Positions 17,499 through 26,914 are shown, counted from the stretch's first letter. The stretch: DNA of 34,530 bases from Prolixibacteraceae bacterium (GCA_028377305.1 JAONJW010000027.1:1-34530); one strand, 5' to 3'. The notes: a model not told the origin generated them from the sequence alone. Translations and numbers: made by a program.

Positions 17499-17927
17499 AT
17501 GTATTTAAAGAAAAGCATCCTTATAGCACTTCTTGCAATTATTCTATTCTCATGCAAGGATAAAACTCCACAAGGAATTCTATCTCCCAACGAGATGGAG
17601 AAGGTGTTGGTTGATATTCATATTGCTGGAGGTCTTTATAACTCAAAATATGACCTCAAGTTAAACTACGATAATTTTGATAAAGATCTTTATTTGTCTG
17701 TACTTAAGAAACATCAAATCTCAGATTCGACTTTGGTTAGATCAATCTTCTACTATGGAGAACAGCCAGATATTTTTAATAAGATCTACGATCGAGTAAT
17801 GAATGATATAAAGGTGAGAAACGAAGTCATCATCAATAAAATCAAGGAGATGCCAGACTCTATTAAGGGTGACTTTGATTTAGAATTAGAAGAAGAACTC
17901 GAATTGCAAAAGAACCTGTTAAAATGA
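17499..17927 (+). CDS. DUF4296 domain lipoprotein
   Basis: A 142-residue putative lipoprotein from the ATG at 17499. The frame is open to an ATG at 17388, but that extension covers the complete promoter at 17412-17443 and can be discarded. The true start gives a textbook lipoprotein signal, MYLKKSILIALLAIILFSCK, with the lipobox cysteine at residue 19. The mature part matches DUF4296, with GILSPNEMEKVLVDIHIAGG just after the cysteine; the rest is helical and charged. The function of DUF4296 is unknown. It overlaps the amidohydrolase start by four bases (ATGA), which suggests translational coupling. Confidence 0.85.
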   Translation: MYLKKSILIALLAIILFSCKDKTPQGILSPNEMEKVLVDIHIAGGLYNSKYDLKLNYDNFDKDLYLSVLKKHQISDSTLVRSIFYYGEQPDIFNKIYDRVMNDIKVRNEVIINKIKEMPDSIKGDFDLELEEELELQKNLLK

Positions 17928-19111
17928 GAAGGCTATCCGGACATTTCATCTTTCTTGGAGATGGTCGTATTCTTGAGAAGGGAATCGTTACATGCGATGA
18001 AGATGGGACTATAGTAGATATTCAAGATAATAATGGAGATCTAAAAGAAGCTGCCAATGTGGAATTCTACAGTGGTGTATTGATGCCTGGAATGGTAAAT
18101 GCCCATTGTCACTTAGAGTTATCCGATACCAAGGGTATAATTCCAAGACATACTACTTTACCGGGTTTTATTCAACAGGTTATTAAGCTCCAAAGGGATA
18201 CTCCTGAGAAGAGAAATGAGAAAGTTATAGCTGCAGATAGAATTATGTATAATTCTGGGATATCTGTTGTAGGTGATGTCTCTAATGGAGTAGATTGCTT
18301 TGAAGTGAAGAGAGGAAGCAAAATTCTATATCATACCTTTGTTGAGGCACTTGGTATGAATGAACATCGAGCAGAGGCGTCGTTTGGATATGTTGTGTCC
18401 GTTTATAATAGAGCCCAAGAGATGGGGCTTAACTGTTCAATTGTTCCTCATGCTCCTTATTCTGTTTCAAAAGCACTCATGTCCAAGATAAACTTATTTG
18501 ATGAGAAGTCTATTATAAGTATTCACAATCAAGAGTCTGCTTCAGAGAATCAGCTATTTATCACTGGGGATGGTGATCTAGCTGATCATTTAAGTGACAA
18601 TATTGGGATTAACATGGAGCAGTTCACTCCCTTAAAACAGTCGAGTATCCATTATCACGGAATGCAAATATCAAGAAATCATCCTCTTTTGTTAATTCAC
18701 AATACCTATATGAATTTGGAGGATGTTGATTTTATTGTTGAGAGACATGGTATGAAAGATTTGACCTTAGTTCTTTGTCCGAAGTCAAATCTATATATAG
18801 AAAATCAACTGCCCAATGTCCCAATGTTTATGAATAGAAACATGTCATTGGCGCTAGGAACTGATAGCTTGGCGTCTAACGACTCTTTATCTTTGGTTGA
18901 AGAGATGAAGATTATTCAGAACAACTTTCCTAATATAGCGTTGAATAGTTTGATTGAGATGGCTACAATTAATGGAGCAACAGCACTGCAACAGGATAAA
19001 ATATATGGCTCTATTGAGGTTGGTAAACGTCCAGGTATTGTCCATTTGAAATCTGTTGATCTAAGAAATCTACGGTTGACAAAAGATAGTAGTAGTGTAA
19101 GAATCATTTGA
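17924..19111 (+). CDS. Amidohydrolase superfamily protein (COG0402-like deaminase/hydrolase)
   Basis: A 395-residue metal-dependent hydrolase with the TIM-barrel amidohydrolase layout. Metal ligands are visible as NAHCHLELS near residue 62, the HAPYSVS motif near 182, HNQES near 204 and the aspartate in LGTDSLASN near 310, closing with GATALQ and the SIEVGKRPGIV C-terminal strand. The pattern resembles the chlorohydrolase/cytosine-deaminase/SAH-deaminase branch, but the substrate cannot be named. Its start overlaps the DUF4296 stop by four bases, and 19 bases separate it from the radical SAM gene, so all three are probably one transcript. No signal peptide, so the enzyme is cytosolic although its partner gene encodes a lipoprotein. 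Confidence 0.87.
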   Translation: MRRLSGHFIFLGDGRILEKGIVTCDEDGTIVDIQDNNGDLKEAANVEFYSGVLMPGMVNAHCHLELSDTKGIIPRHTTLPGFIQQVIKLQRDTPEKRNEKVIAADRIMYNSGISVVGDVSNGVDCFEVKRGSKILYHTFVEALGMNEHRAEASFGYVVSVYNRAQEMGLNCSIVPHAPYSVSKALMSKINLFDEKSIISIHNQESASENQLFITGDGDLADHLSDNIGINMEQFTPLKQSSIHYHGMQISRNHPLLLIHNTYMNLEDVDFIVERHGMKDLTLVLCPKSNLYIENQLPNVPMFMNRNMSLALGTDSLASNDSLSLVEEMKIIQNNFPNIALNSLIEMATINGATALQQDKIYGSIEVGKRPGIVHLKSVDLRNLRLTKDSSSVRII

Positions 19112-19130
19112 TCTTAAAATAGAAAATAAT

Positions 19131-19916
19131 ATGGCAACTTTCTTGTTTGATAAGACCATCTTTGGTCCAATAAAAAGTCGTCGCTTAGGGATCTCTTTAG
19201 GTGTAAACCTTCTTCCTATCGATGAAAAACTTTGTTCGTTTGACTGCATCTATTGTGAATGTGGTTGGACGCCAAAGAGTAGAGAGAAGAAACCGATTAT
19301 TCCAACGGTAGAAGAGGTCAAAGAGCGTTTGGAGAAACAACTCCAAAAGATGACAGAAGAGGGGGAACTTCCAGATGTAATTACTTTCGCTGGAAATGGT
19401 GAACCTACCCTTCACCCTCATTTCAAAAAAGTTATCGAGGATACGATTATGCTTAGAGATAAGTATTGTCCTAAAGCAAAAGTTGCAGTGCTTACGAATA
19501 GTACTACTAGTCATCGTAAACAGGTTGTTGAGGCTTTAAATATGGTAGATGATAATATCATGAAGCTTGATGGAGGAAATGAAGAGATTATACGAGCTAT
19601 CGATCAACCTGTAGGTCCGTTTGATATTAATGATACTATCGACAGATTAAAACAATTTGATGGAGATCTAATTATACAGACTCTATTTATGAGAGGTGTA
19701 TTTAATGGTAAAACTGTCGATAATACGACCAAAGAAGAGATAGAGGCATGGGTTGAATGTATAAAGAAGATTCATCCACGTCAGGTAATGATCTACTCTT
19801 TGGATAGAGATACTCCTGCACAAGGATTGATAAAGGTTAAAAAGGAGGAGTTAGAAGAGATAGCTACCTATATTCGGGAAAAGCTAGATAAAGATATTCG
19901 CATCACCGTAAGCTGA
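19131..19916 (+). CDS. Radical SAM protein, COG0731-like
   Basis: A 261-residue radical SAM enzyme. The [4Fe-4S]-SAM motif CSFDCIYC has the CxxxCxxC spacing near residue 35, preceded by the opening SRRLGISLGVN that is typical of COG0731 proteins. FAGNGEPTLHP near residue 83 is the SAM-contacting GGE-like motif, and VLTNSTT and IMKLDGG follow. COG0731 includes wyosine-synthesis relatives of TYW1, but bacterial members are unassigned; this one lacks a flavodoxin domain. It lies behind the amidohydrolase and is closed by a strong terminator, so it is the last gene of that three-gene unit. The family is certain, the reaction is not. Confidence 0.88.
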   Translation: MATFLFDKTIFGPIKSRRLGISLGVNLLPIDEKLCSFDCIYCECGWTPKSREKKPIIPTVEEVKERLEKQLQKMTEEGELPDVITFAGNGEPTLHPHFKKVIEDTIMLRDKYCPKAKVAVLTNSTTSHRKQVVEALNMVDDNIMKLDGGNEEIIRAIDQPVGPFDINDTIDRLKQFDGDLIIQTLFMRGVFNGKTVDNTTKEEIEAWVECIKKIHPRQVMIYSLDRDTPAQGLIKVKKEELEEIATYIREKLDKDIRITVS

Positions 19917-19940
19917 TAAGAATAATATGTTTTAATTTAG

Positions 19941-19980
19941 AATAGCCACCTCGTTGTATTTTCAAGAGGTGGCTATTTTT
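19941..19980. terminator. Bidirectional terminator between the radical SAM gene and mrp
   Basis: A perfect 12-bp stem AATAGCCACCTC / GAGGTGGCTATT with a 13-base loop and a T run on the plus strand. It lies between convergent genes; the minus-strand side is only moderately T-rich. Confidence 0.9.
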
Positions 19981-19998
19981 ATCTGAAATCTAGGAAAA

Positions 19999-21090
19999 CT
20001 ATTTTCTTTCCGTTTTTACCTTTTTTGTTTCGGGACGAAATTTATTTCTCAGGGATACTTGATGAATCAAGTTGGTTGCAACATCTTGGAAGGCCATGGA
20101 AATTGGATAAGAATCGTTCTGAGCAATTGGTTCTCCTTTATCTCCTCCCTCTCTAATTCCTTGTACAATTGGGATCTCTCCTAAGAATGGAATTTTAAGC
20201 TCTTCTGCAGTCCTTTTTCCTCCATCTTGACCAAAGATATAGTACTTGTTCTCTGGTAGCTCCTCAGGGGTAAACCATGCCATATTTTCAACAAGTCCAA
20301 CTACCGGAACATCAATAGATTTTGAAGTAAACATATTTACTCCTTTAACCACATCTGCAAGGGCTACGTCTTGTGGTGTGGTAACGATTACTGCACCTGT
20401 AACAGCCACAGTCTGTACCAAGGAAAGGTGAATATCAGAAGTCCCAGGAGGTAGATCTATTAGAAGATAGTCTAATGCACCCCAATCCCCTTCTTTGATT
20501 AGTTGCTTTAATGCATTGGAAGCCATAGGACCTCTCCATACTGTTGCTTCATTCTTGTTCACAAAAAATCCAATGGAAAGAAGTTTAACGCCATACCTTT
20601 CGACTGGAACAATCAGCTCTCTACCATCTACTACATTTGCAACAGGACGAGCATCTTCGCATCCAAACATCTTAGGAATGGAAGGACCAAAGATATCTGC
20701 ATCGATCAAACCAACTCTCTTTCCTTGTTTTGCAAGTGCAACTGCCAAATTCGATGCAACTGTTGATTTACCAACGCCACCTTTCCCTGATGAGATCGCA
20801 AGAATGTTTTCTACGTTAGGAAGTACTGGTGCTTCCATTCGATGCATCGCTTTAGGGGTGATTTTTATTTCATAGCCTTCGCCTAACGCTTTCTCTATAG
20901 CTTCCCCACAGGCTTGACCAATAATTTGGATTTGTGGATCATTATCTCTTTGGAACACAAGTGTAAAAGAGATGCGATTTCCTGCAATACGAATCTCCTG
21001 AACCATGTCCATCTGCACGATATTCTCTTTCTGGTTTGGATAAGAAACCTGAGTAAGTATCGTTGTGATATCTTTAGGTGTAACAGCCAT
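19999..21090 (-). CDS. Mrp/ApbC (Nbp35) family iron-sulfur carrier ATPase
   Basis: P-loop ATPase of the ApbC/Nbp35 group, which carries iron-sulfur clusters to target proteins. From the ATG at 21090 it has 363 residues. An N-terminal DUF59/MIP18-like domain (residues 1-80, TPKDITTILTQV) is followed by the deviant Walker A SGKGGVGKST, the switch DADIFGPSIPKMFG and LLIDLPPGTSDIHL. The frame continues up to 21207, but a TATCTTTG element at 21169-21176 lies inside that extension, which has no family similarity. I see no C-terminal CxxC pair: the region reads ENMAWFTPEELPENKYYIFG, where ApbC has its cluster-bridging cysteines. Confidence 0.93.
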   Translation of the reverse strand: MAVTPKDITTILTQVSYPNQKENIVQMDMVQEIRIAGNRISFTLVFQRDNDPQIQIIGQACGEAIEKALGEGYEIKITPKAMHRMEAPVLPNVENILAISSGKGGVGKSTVASNLAVALAKQGKRVGLIDADIFGPSIPKMFGCEDARPVANVVDGRELIVPVERYGVKLLSIGFFVNKNEATVWRGPMASNALKQLIKEGDWGALDYLLIDLPPGTSDIHLSLVQTVAVTGAVIVTTPQDVALADVVKGVNMFTSKSIDVPVVGLVENMAWFTPEELPENKYYIFGQDGGKRTAEELKIPFLGEIPIVQGIREGGDKGEPIAQNDSYPISMAFQDVATNLIHQVSLRNKFRPETKKVKTERK

Positions 21091-21168
21091 AATATGTTTT
21101 TTTATCTGAAGTAATCGGATCAAAGAATTCTTTGTGAGCGATTGCTTCAAAGAAAGTTTATATGAATA

Positions 21169-21176
21169 CAAAGATA
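21169..21176 (-). promoter_or_regulatory. -7 promoter element for mrp
   Basis: The minus-strand reading is TATCTTTG, a perfect and common form of TAnnTTTG. The leader to the ATG at 21090 would be about 70 bases. No TTTG at the usual -33 distance. Confidence 0.55.
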
Positions 21177-21375
21177 AATAAAAGAGTGAAAAGTCTTTCT
21201 TCTTCAACGTCTATATTTTGATGAATCACTTACATGCCCATATCGTGTATAAATTCGATGAAGTTCACTTATGAAGAAATTGTCATTTATAGAATAGATT
21301 ATAATATTATGTTTATAATAAATCTATATAAGAAGTTCTAAGAATTAGAGGAGAGTTAAGATTAATGAAGTATAA

Positions 21376-21408
21376 AAATAAAAAAAGGGAGACAATGATA
21401 TGTCTCCC
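21376..21408 (-). terminator. Strong terminator 350 bases past metF
   Basis: A perfect 8-bp stem GGGAGACA/TGTCTCCC with a 6-base loop, followed on the minus strand by seven T, an A and five T. It faces the metF direction but lies far past its stop, so it ends either a long 3' untranslated region or a separate small RNA. Confidence 0.85.
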
Positions 21409-21495
21409 CACCCCTTAGAAACGCAATGCTTAATTTTGAACACTTTTCATATATTAATACTTTTTATAGTAAAAGGTACCCTTGTGAAAATAGAA
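21409..21495 (-). ncRNA. Possible small RNA or 3'UTR-derived RNA after metF
   Basis: The minus strand just before the terminator can fold into a nested hairpin: TTTTCA/TGAAAA around a 9-bp inner stem TACCTTTTA/TAAAAAGTA (one G-U pair). A single-stranded GC-mixed linker then leads into the terminator stem. This is the usual shape of a small RNA. I recognise no family and find no exact TAnnTTTG upstream, so it may simply be processed from the metF message. Confidence 0.3.
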
Positions 21496-21552
21496 AAAAT
21501 AAAAGAAAAATATGTTTTTGTTTCTAACTAGTTGATAATTAGAAATAATAAA

Positions 21553-21590
21553 TCTACGATTATTGTGTTTTTTTTACAATAATTCGTAGG
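21553..21590. repeat. Long imperfect hairpin
   Basis: CTACGATTATTGT pairs with ACAATAATTCGTAG, with one bulged base, around a loop made of T (plus strand) or A (minus strand). No T tract follows the stem, so it is not a normal terminator; it could protect the 3' end of the metF message. Confidence 0.55.
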
Positions 21591-21758
21591 TATAATGGGC
21601 TTTAGTGATAATTCTACCTCGTAAACTCATTATTTGTTGTCAAATAGATGATGTAATACATGATATTATAAGATAAAATAATCACAGAGTTTTTTTTATC
21701 TTAGAAGGTGCACACAATGTTACATGTATTTGTTTCCGTTAACAATAATGTATGCTAT

Positions 21759-22712
21759 TTAAAATATCGTTTTAAGGATCTCCTTTGTGTTATCAGCCAA
21801 TCCATAGGTGTAAAGATGGAGTGAAGGAACGTTCCGATCGATCAACTCTTTTGCTTGGTGTATAGCCCACTCCGTCCCAACTTGCAAAGCATCACTATTG
21901 GTTTTACAATGTTGAAGTTCTTTAGCAAGTGCTTCTGGTAGATCTAGACTAAATACACGTGGTATTAGAGAGAAGTGAATCTTTTTAGAAAGAGGCTTTA
22001 ACCCCGGAATAATTGGAACGGTGATCCCAATGTCCCTACATTTTTCTACAAAGTCGAAGTACTTGTTGTTATCAAAAAACATTTGGGTTACAATGTAGTC
22101 TGCTCCTGCATCCACTTTCCTTTTGACATTCTCTAAATCAAAGTTTAGGTTTGGTGCCTCAAAATGTTTCTCTGGATAACCAGCTGCACCAATACAGAAA
22201 TCGAGAGGTGTCTTATTTTTAAGGTCTGGATCAAGATATTTCCCTTCTCTGATATCTGCAATCTGCTCAACAAGATCCACAGCATATTTATGACCATCTT
22301 CCTGTGGTTTAAATAAATTCTCCGTTCTGAGACTATCTCCTCTTAATGCAAGTATATTCTTGATCCCAAGAAAATTGAGGTCTAAAAGCATATTCTCGGT
22401 CTCTTCTTTAGAGTATCCCGCACATAGCACATGTGGAACGACAGGAACATTGAACTTATGCTGAATAGCTGCAGCAATGGCTACTGTTCCAGGGCGTTTA
22501 CGAACCGTTCTTTTCTGAAATACACCATCTGATATCTCTTTGTATTCGATTTCATCTCGGTGGGTTGTAAGGTTTATATATTGAGGATCAAACTCCATTA
22601 ACTCGTCAATAGTTCGATAGAGTCTTGAAGCATCTTGCCCCTTTAATGGAGGCAAGAGTTCAAATGAGAATAATGTCTTTTTACTTTGATTTATCTTTTC
22701 TATTACTTTCAT
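21759..22712 (-). CDS. metF: Methylenetetrahydrofolate reductase
   Basis: Flavoprotein reducing 5,10-methylene-THF to 5-methyl-THF, the methyl donor used by MetH. The 317 residues show FSFELLPPLKG near residue 15 (the catalytic glutamate of the FEFFPP motif), INLTTHRDE near 48, NILALRGDS near 135, IGAAGYPEKH near 190, DAGADYIVTQMFFDN near 215 and VPIIPGLKP near 250, all in family order. Length is slightly above the usual 290-300. It follows metH and a 51-residue ORF on the same strand, so enzyme and substrate supplier are made together. No terminator directly follows the stop. Confidence 0.96.
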   Translation of the reverse strand: MKVIEKINQSKKTLFSFELLPPLKGQDASRLYRTIDELMEFDPQYINLTTHRDEIEYKEISDGVFQKRTVRKRPGTVAIAAAIQHKFNVPVVPHVLCAGYSKEETENMLLDLNFLGIKNILALRGDSLRTENLFKPQEDGHKYAVDLVEQIADIREGKYLDPDLKNKTPLDFCIGAAGYPEKHFEAPNLNFDLENVKRKVDAGADYIVTQMFFDNNKYFDFVEKCRDIGITVPIIPGLKPLSKKIHFSLIPRVFSLDLPEALAKELQHCKTNSDALQVGTEWAIHQAKELIDRNVPSLHLYTYGLADNTKEILKTIF

Positions 22713-22770
22713 CTTGTGTGAGTCGTTGAGTTAATATCAAAGCTATCTGTCCATCTATTTTAGGTAATGC

Positions 22771-22926
22771 TTATTTGAAAAGAGCTTTAAGATCCTTGGA
22801 TGCTTTATCAATTTCTCTTTCTACTTTTGAAATAGGATTATTAAAATGAAAGAAATAATCCAGTGTGTACATTGTACAAATACCTAAAAGGAATGCGATA
22901 ACTAAATTCTTTGGTTGCTTTTTCAT
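22771..22926 (-). CDS. Small single-pass membrane protein between metH and metF
   Basis: An unrecognised 51-residue ORF starting [16 protein letters not shown] basic N terminus is followed by one hydrophobic segment (about residues 8-25, with Cys17). A short aromatic stretch LDYFFHF then leads into an amphipathic charged helix [20 protein letters not shown]. The ATG overlaps the metH TGA as ATGA, and the stop lies 58 bases before metF, so it sits squarely inside the metH-metF transcript. That context and the protein-like composition make it a probable real gene, though short ORFs can arise by chance. No function can be assigned; it would sit in the inner membrane with a short helical tail. 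Confidence 0.6.
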   Translation of the reverse strand: MKKQPKNLVIAFLLGICTMYTLDYFFHFNNPISKVEREIDKASKDLKALFK

Positions 22927-25900
22927 TTGTAATTTATGTTTGTTGACAAATATTTTTCCGTGTCAAATAAACATAAATTCTTTTGTTTTGTATAATATTC
23001 TACCTGATCCTTCTCTATATTTCCTAAAGAAAAGTATTTTGATTCGGGGTGTGCAAAGTACAATCCGCTCACCGATGCTTTGGGATACATAACAAAGTTG
23101 TCGGTTAAAGTTATGCCAGTGTGTTTCTCTACCTCAAGTTGATCAAATAGAATTGCCTTTTCGGAGTGCTCAGGACATGCTGGATAGCCAATTGCTGGGC
23201 GAATACCTTGATATTTTCCTTGATGAATCTCTTTCATAGAGAGGGATTCATTTTTTGCATACCCCCATATCTCGGTTCTCACTTTTAAGTGAACATATTC
23301 TGCCAAGGATTCTGCCAATCTATCGGTTAATGTTTCCAAAAGTATTGCGTTATAATCGTCAAAATCTTCTTTGAAACCATTACACAATGCATCTATACCA
23401 GTACCTGTTGTAACTGCAAATGCACCAACATAGTCTATGGTATCTCTAATAATAAAGTCTGATAAACATAGATTAACTCCATCTTCTCCTGTATCGTTTT
23501 GCTGTCTTAAAAAATAGAAGCTTTGCTCTTTATTCTTACTATTGGTATTTAGAAGATCTATATGGTTCCCTCTGTTTATTGTAGGCCAGATACCCACCAC
23601 AGCCTTTGGGTGTATCCATCTCTCATCACTTATTTTTTCGAGCATTGCTAAAGCATCATGATATAACTTGGTAGCCTCCTCTCCTCTTTCGGGGTGTTCT
23701 AAAATGGAAGGAAAATGTCCTTTTAATCCCCATGCATGAAAAAAGAAACTCCAATCAATATATGGAAATAAGGTCTTGACCTCAATATCGTTTAGAGGAG
23801 TAATACCCAACTTTTTTGGTTTGTATTGATGTTTTGAATCAACTTCTAAGGCTCTCTTATTTGCTTCCCCAAACGATAAATATTGTTTCGATTTATTCAG
23901 ATAGCGAGTTCTCACATCGTTATATTCTTTCTCTACCTCTTGTAGAAATTCGTTGTCATTGGCTACAATCTTCTTTGCAACAGGAACCGTTCGTGAAGCA
24001 TCTTTTGTATAGATGATTGGAGCACTATATTGAGGAGCAATCTTCACTGCTGTGTGAATCTTAGAGGTGGTTGCACCACCAATCAAAACAGGAAACTTAA
24101 GTCCTTTACGCTCTAGTTCTGTTACGACATGAATCATCTCATCTAGTGATGGTGTAATAAGTCCACTTAACCCAATCATATCCACTTGATTTTCTATGGC
24201 ACTAGAAATAATGTCTTCGGCCTTTACCATTACGCCCAAGTCTATCACCTCAAAATTATTACAAGAGAGAACCACCCCAACAATATTCTTTCCGATATCA
24301 TGTACATCGCCTTTTACTGTTGCCAGTAACACTTTGGGCTTATCGCGACTCTGCTTATTCTGTAAAGCTTGTTCTTCTTTGATAAATGGGGTTAGCCAAG
24401 CGACAGCTTTTTTCATGACACGTGCGGATTTAATCACTTGTGGTAGGAACATCTTCCCTGATCCAAATAGATCTCCCACCTTGTTCATCCCATCCATCAA
24501 AGGTCCCTCTATAATTTTTAGTTTAGATGGATATTGCACCGCAATCTCTTCTAGGTCTTCTATAAGATAGTCCGTAATCCCTTTCACTAAAGCATAAGTC
24601 AATCGTTCATCTACAGGTGCTTCTCTCCAAACCTCTTTAATTGATTCTGTCTTGTTTGTACCCTGAATTGTTTGCGCATAGTTAATAAGATTCTCTGTTG
24701 CATCTTTATGATGATTCAATACCAAGTCTTCTACTTTATCTAGTAGCTCTTTAGGTATGTTATCATATATTTGCAACATACTTGGATTCACAATCCCCAT
24801 ATCCATCCCAGCTTTAATGGCATGGAAAAGAAACACCGAGTGTATTGCCTCTCTAACGACATTGTTTCCTCTGAATGAGAAAGAGATATTCGAAACGCCT
24901 CCACTTACTTTGGCTGAAGGAAGATTTGCTTTGATCCATGAGACAGTTTGAATGAAATCTACCGCATAATTATTATGCTCTTCCATTCCTGTTCCAATAG
25001 TCAAGATATTGGGATCAAAGATGATATCTTCTGGTGGGAAACCTACTTTCTCTACCAGAATCCTGTAGGCACGCTCACAGATTTCTATCTTACGCTCATA
25101 AGTTGTTGCTTGCCCCTCCTCATCAAACGCCATCACCACGACTGCTGCACCATAGTATTTGATGCTATTGGCATGCTGTATGAATTCATTCTCGCCTTCT
25201 TTAAGACTAATTGAGTTTACAATACCTTTCCCTTGTATACATTGTAGCCCAGCTTCAATCACTTCCCATTTAGAAGAATCTATCATGATCGGCAGTCTTG
25301 CAATCTCAGGTTCTGTCATCATTAGATTCAGAAAATGAGTCATTTCGCTTACCCCATCAAGCATTGCGTCATCTAGATTGATATCGATGATTTGTGCACC
25401 ACCTTCTACTTGATCTCTTGCAATGGACAGAGCCTCTTCATATTTCTTTTCTCTAATCAGTCTAGCAAACTTTCGTGATCCTGCCACATTAGTTCTCTCC
25501 CCAATATTGACAAAATTGGTTGTAGTGTTAATATTCAACGTTTCAAGACCTGATAATTTTAGTTTGCTTTTTGCCTCTTTGAGTTGATGTGGTTCACTAT
25601 CCTTACATAGATCAGCAATCGCTTGTATATGTTCTGGAGTTGTACCACAACATCCTCCTACTATATTAACTAGTCCCTGTTTAATGAATGGTTGAAGCTG
25701 CTTTTTCATCTCCGATGGCGTCTCATCATACTCTCCTAGTTCATTTGGCAACCCTGCGTTAGGATATACAATAACTGGTGTGGACGAAACTTTTGATAAC
25801 TCATTTATATATGGGAGTAGTGCTTCGGCTCCAAAGGAGCAGTTTAATCCAAATGCTGTGATAGGATGGTGTTGCAGAGACGTGACAAAAGCTTCAATAT

Positions 25901-26558
25901 TCTGTCCAGAAAGTGTTCTTCCTGAAGCATCCGTAACAGTACCTGATACGATGATTGGAAGCTCTATTTTCTTATACTCCATAGCATAACGAATGGCATG
26001 AAGTGCCGCTTTAGCATTTAATGTATCAAAAATCGTCTCTACTATAAATAGATCAACCCCTCCATCAATAAGTGCGACAGCTTGTTCAAAATAGACATCC
26101 TTTAGCTCATTGTAGGTAATGGCTCTATATGCTGGATTGTTAACGTCTGGAGACATCGATAACGTTTTATTGGTAGGGCCAATGGCTCCAGCAACAAACT
26201 TATTCTTATTCCCACATGCTTTAATGGCAGTTTTGGCAACCTTAACAGCAGAGAGGTTTATCTCTCGAACATAATCTTCTAAACCATAATCTTGTTGAGA
26301 AATACGATTGGCATTAAAGGTATTTGTTTCAATAATATCTGCACCAGCATCTAAGAATGAGGTGTGTATTTCTTGAATCACTTGTGGTTGTGTGATACTT
26401 AGGATGTCGTTATTTCCTTTTATCGATTGGGGGAAATCTGGAAACAATTCTCCTCTAAAATCTTCTTCATCAAGGTTGTATCGTTGAATCATAGTCCCCA
26501 TTGCTCCGTCAAGTATGAGTATACGATCTCGCAATAGTTGATCTATTGTTGCTTTCAT
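22923..26558 (-). CDS. metH: Cobalamin-dependent methionine synthase
   Basis: Transfers the methyl group of 5-methyl-THF to homocysteine through methylcobalamin. The full-length 1211-residue protein has all four modules. The homocysteine domain is residues 1-320, with zinc ligands Cys240 and the pair Cys303-Cys304 in GGCCGTTP. The folate domain is about 345-610 ([18 protein letters not shown]). The B12 cap and binding domain span about 650-880, with the lower-ligand motif DVHDIG (Asp751, His753, Gly756). The AdoMet reactivation domain reaches the C terminus, with [15 protein letters not shown]. Followed by the small membrane ORF and metF. No cobalamin or SAM riboswitch could be recognised in the 412-base upstream region. 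Confidence 0.98.
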   Translation of the reverse strand: MKATIDQLLRDRILILDGAMGTMIQRYNLDEEDFRGELFPDFPQSIKGNNDILSITQPQVIQEIHTSFLDAGADIIETNTFNANRISQQDYGLEDYVREINLSAVKVAKTAIKACGNKNKFVAGAIGPTNKTLSMSPDVNNPAYRAITYNELKDVYFEQAVALIDGGVDLFIVETIFDTLNAKAALHAIRYAMEYKKIELPIIVSGTVTDASGRTLSGQNIEAFVTSLQHHPITAFGLNCSFGAEALLPYINELSKVSSTPVIVYPNAGLPNELGEYDETPSEMKKQLQPFIKQGLVNIVGGCCGTTPEHIQAIADLCKDSEPHQLKEAKSKLKLSGLETLNINTTTNFVNIGERTNVAGSRKFARLIREKKYEEALSIARDQVEGGAQIIDINLDDAMLDGVSEMTHFLNLMMTEPEIARLPIMIDSSKWEVIEAGLQCIQGKGIVNSISLKEGENEFIQHANSIKYYGAAVVVMAFDEEGQATTYERKIEICERAYRILVEKVGFPPEDIIFDPNILTIGTGMEEHNNYAVDFIQTVSWIKANLPSAKVSGGVSNISFSFRGNNVVREAIHSVFLFHAIKAGMDMGIVNPSMLQIYDNIPKELLDKVEDLVLNHHKDATENLINYAQTIQGTNKTESIKEVWREAPVDERLTYALVKGITDYLIEDLEEIAVQYPSKLKIIEGPLMDGMNKVGDLFGSGKMFLPQVIKSARVMKKAVAWLTPFIKEEQALQNKQSRDKPKVLLATVKGDVHDIGKNIVGVVLSCNNFEVIDLGVMVKAEDIISSAIENQVDMIGLSGLITPSLDEMIHVVTELERKGLKFPVLIGGATTSKIHTAVKIAPQYSAPIIYTKDASRTVPVAKKIVANDNEFLQEVEKEYNDVRTRYLNKSKQYLSFGEANKRALEVDSKHQYKPKKLGITPLNDIEVKTLFPYIDWSFFFHAWGLKGHFPSILEHPERGEEATKLYHDALAMLEKISDERWIHPKAVVGIWPTINRGNHIDLLNTNSKNKEQSFYFLRQQNDTGEDGVNLCLSDFIIRDTIDYVGAFAVTTGTGIDALCNGFKEDFDDYNAILLETLTDRLAESLAEYVHLKVRTEIWGYAKNESLSMKEIHQGKYQGIRPAIGYPACPEHSEKAILFDQLEVEKHTGITLTDNFVMYPKASVSGLYFAHPESKYFSLGNIEKDQVEYYTKQKNLCLFDTEKYLSTNINYK

Positions 26559-26914
26559 ATTATGTGTATGGTTCTAATGTTTCTGGTGTAGATAACCAAA
26601 CAACGTCTATCATCAAGAGGTGTCATAGCAATCTGAATATTTTAATAGAAGCTTCTTTAGCTTAAATAGTGGAGGGTGTAGTAATCTAGCGCATGCAGCG
26701 CATACGTGTATTGGAAGAGTTGTTATGTTTCAAAAGAAATCGTATAACTAGATGTCTTTTCATGATGTTTTTTTTATTCAATAGTGAATGATTACAATAT
26801 TAGTAGATAATGTTTTAATTTGCAATGAATTTAAATGAAATAGTATTAATTGGGTGATTTTTAACTGTAAGATAATATTGGAATGGATATTCATTATCTT
26901 CGTGTAATAACCTC
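26559..26914. other. Divergent gene-free region between metH and the histidine kinase
   Basis: On the minus strand it contains a near-tandem ATGCGCTGC-ATGCGCT (around 26687-26703), able to form a 4-bp GCGC hairpin, and a TTTAAGCTAAAGAAGC stretch. No exact TAnnTTTG was found for metH. I compared the leader by eye with SAM-I, SAM-II and cobalamin riboswitches and saw no convincing match. Confidence 0.4.

Larger units (their letters stand above)
21208..21758. other. Gene-free stretch between mrp and metF, rich in hairpins
   Basis: 551 bases without a credible ORF. It holds three foldable segments listed separately or in the findings: the terminator at 21376-21408, a nested hairpin near 21447-21493, and a long stem at 21553-21590. 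All could lie on a minus-strand transcript leaving metF. A TTGTCAAATAGAT sequence near 21638 resembles the kinase palindrome at 26915-26952. Confidence 0.5.

Noticed and set aside
26559-26760. SAM-II or SAM-I-like riboswitch before metH (GCTAAAG and TCAAGAGGTG look-alikes)
   Set aside because: The GCGC stem has too small a loop and no pseudoknot partner for SAM-II; the SAM-I-like string is on the other strand and lacks the rest of the core.
26895-26902. TATCTTCG as the -7 element of the histidine kinase
   Set aside because: It has one mismatch to TAnnTTTG, and the nearest upstream TTG is only 14 bases away.
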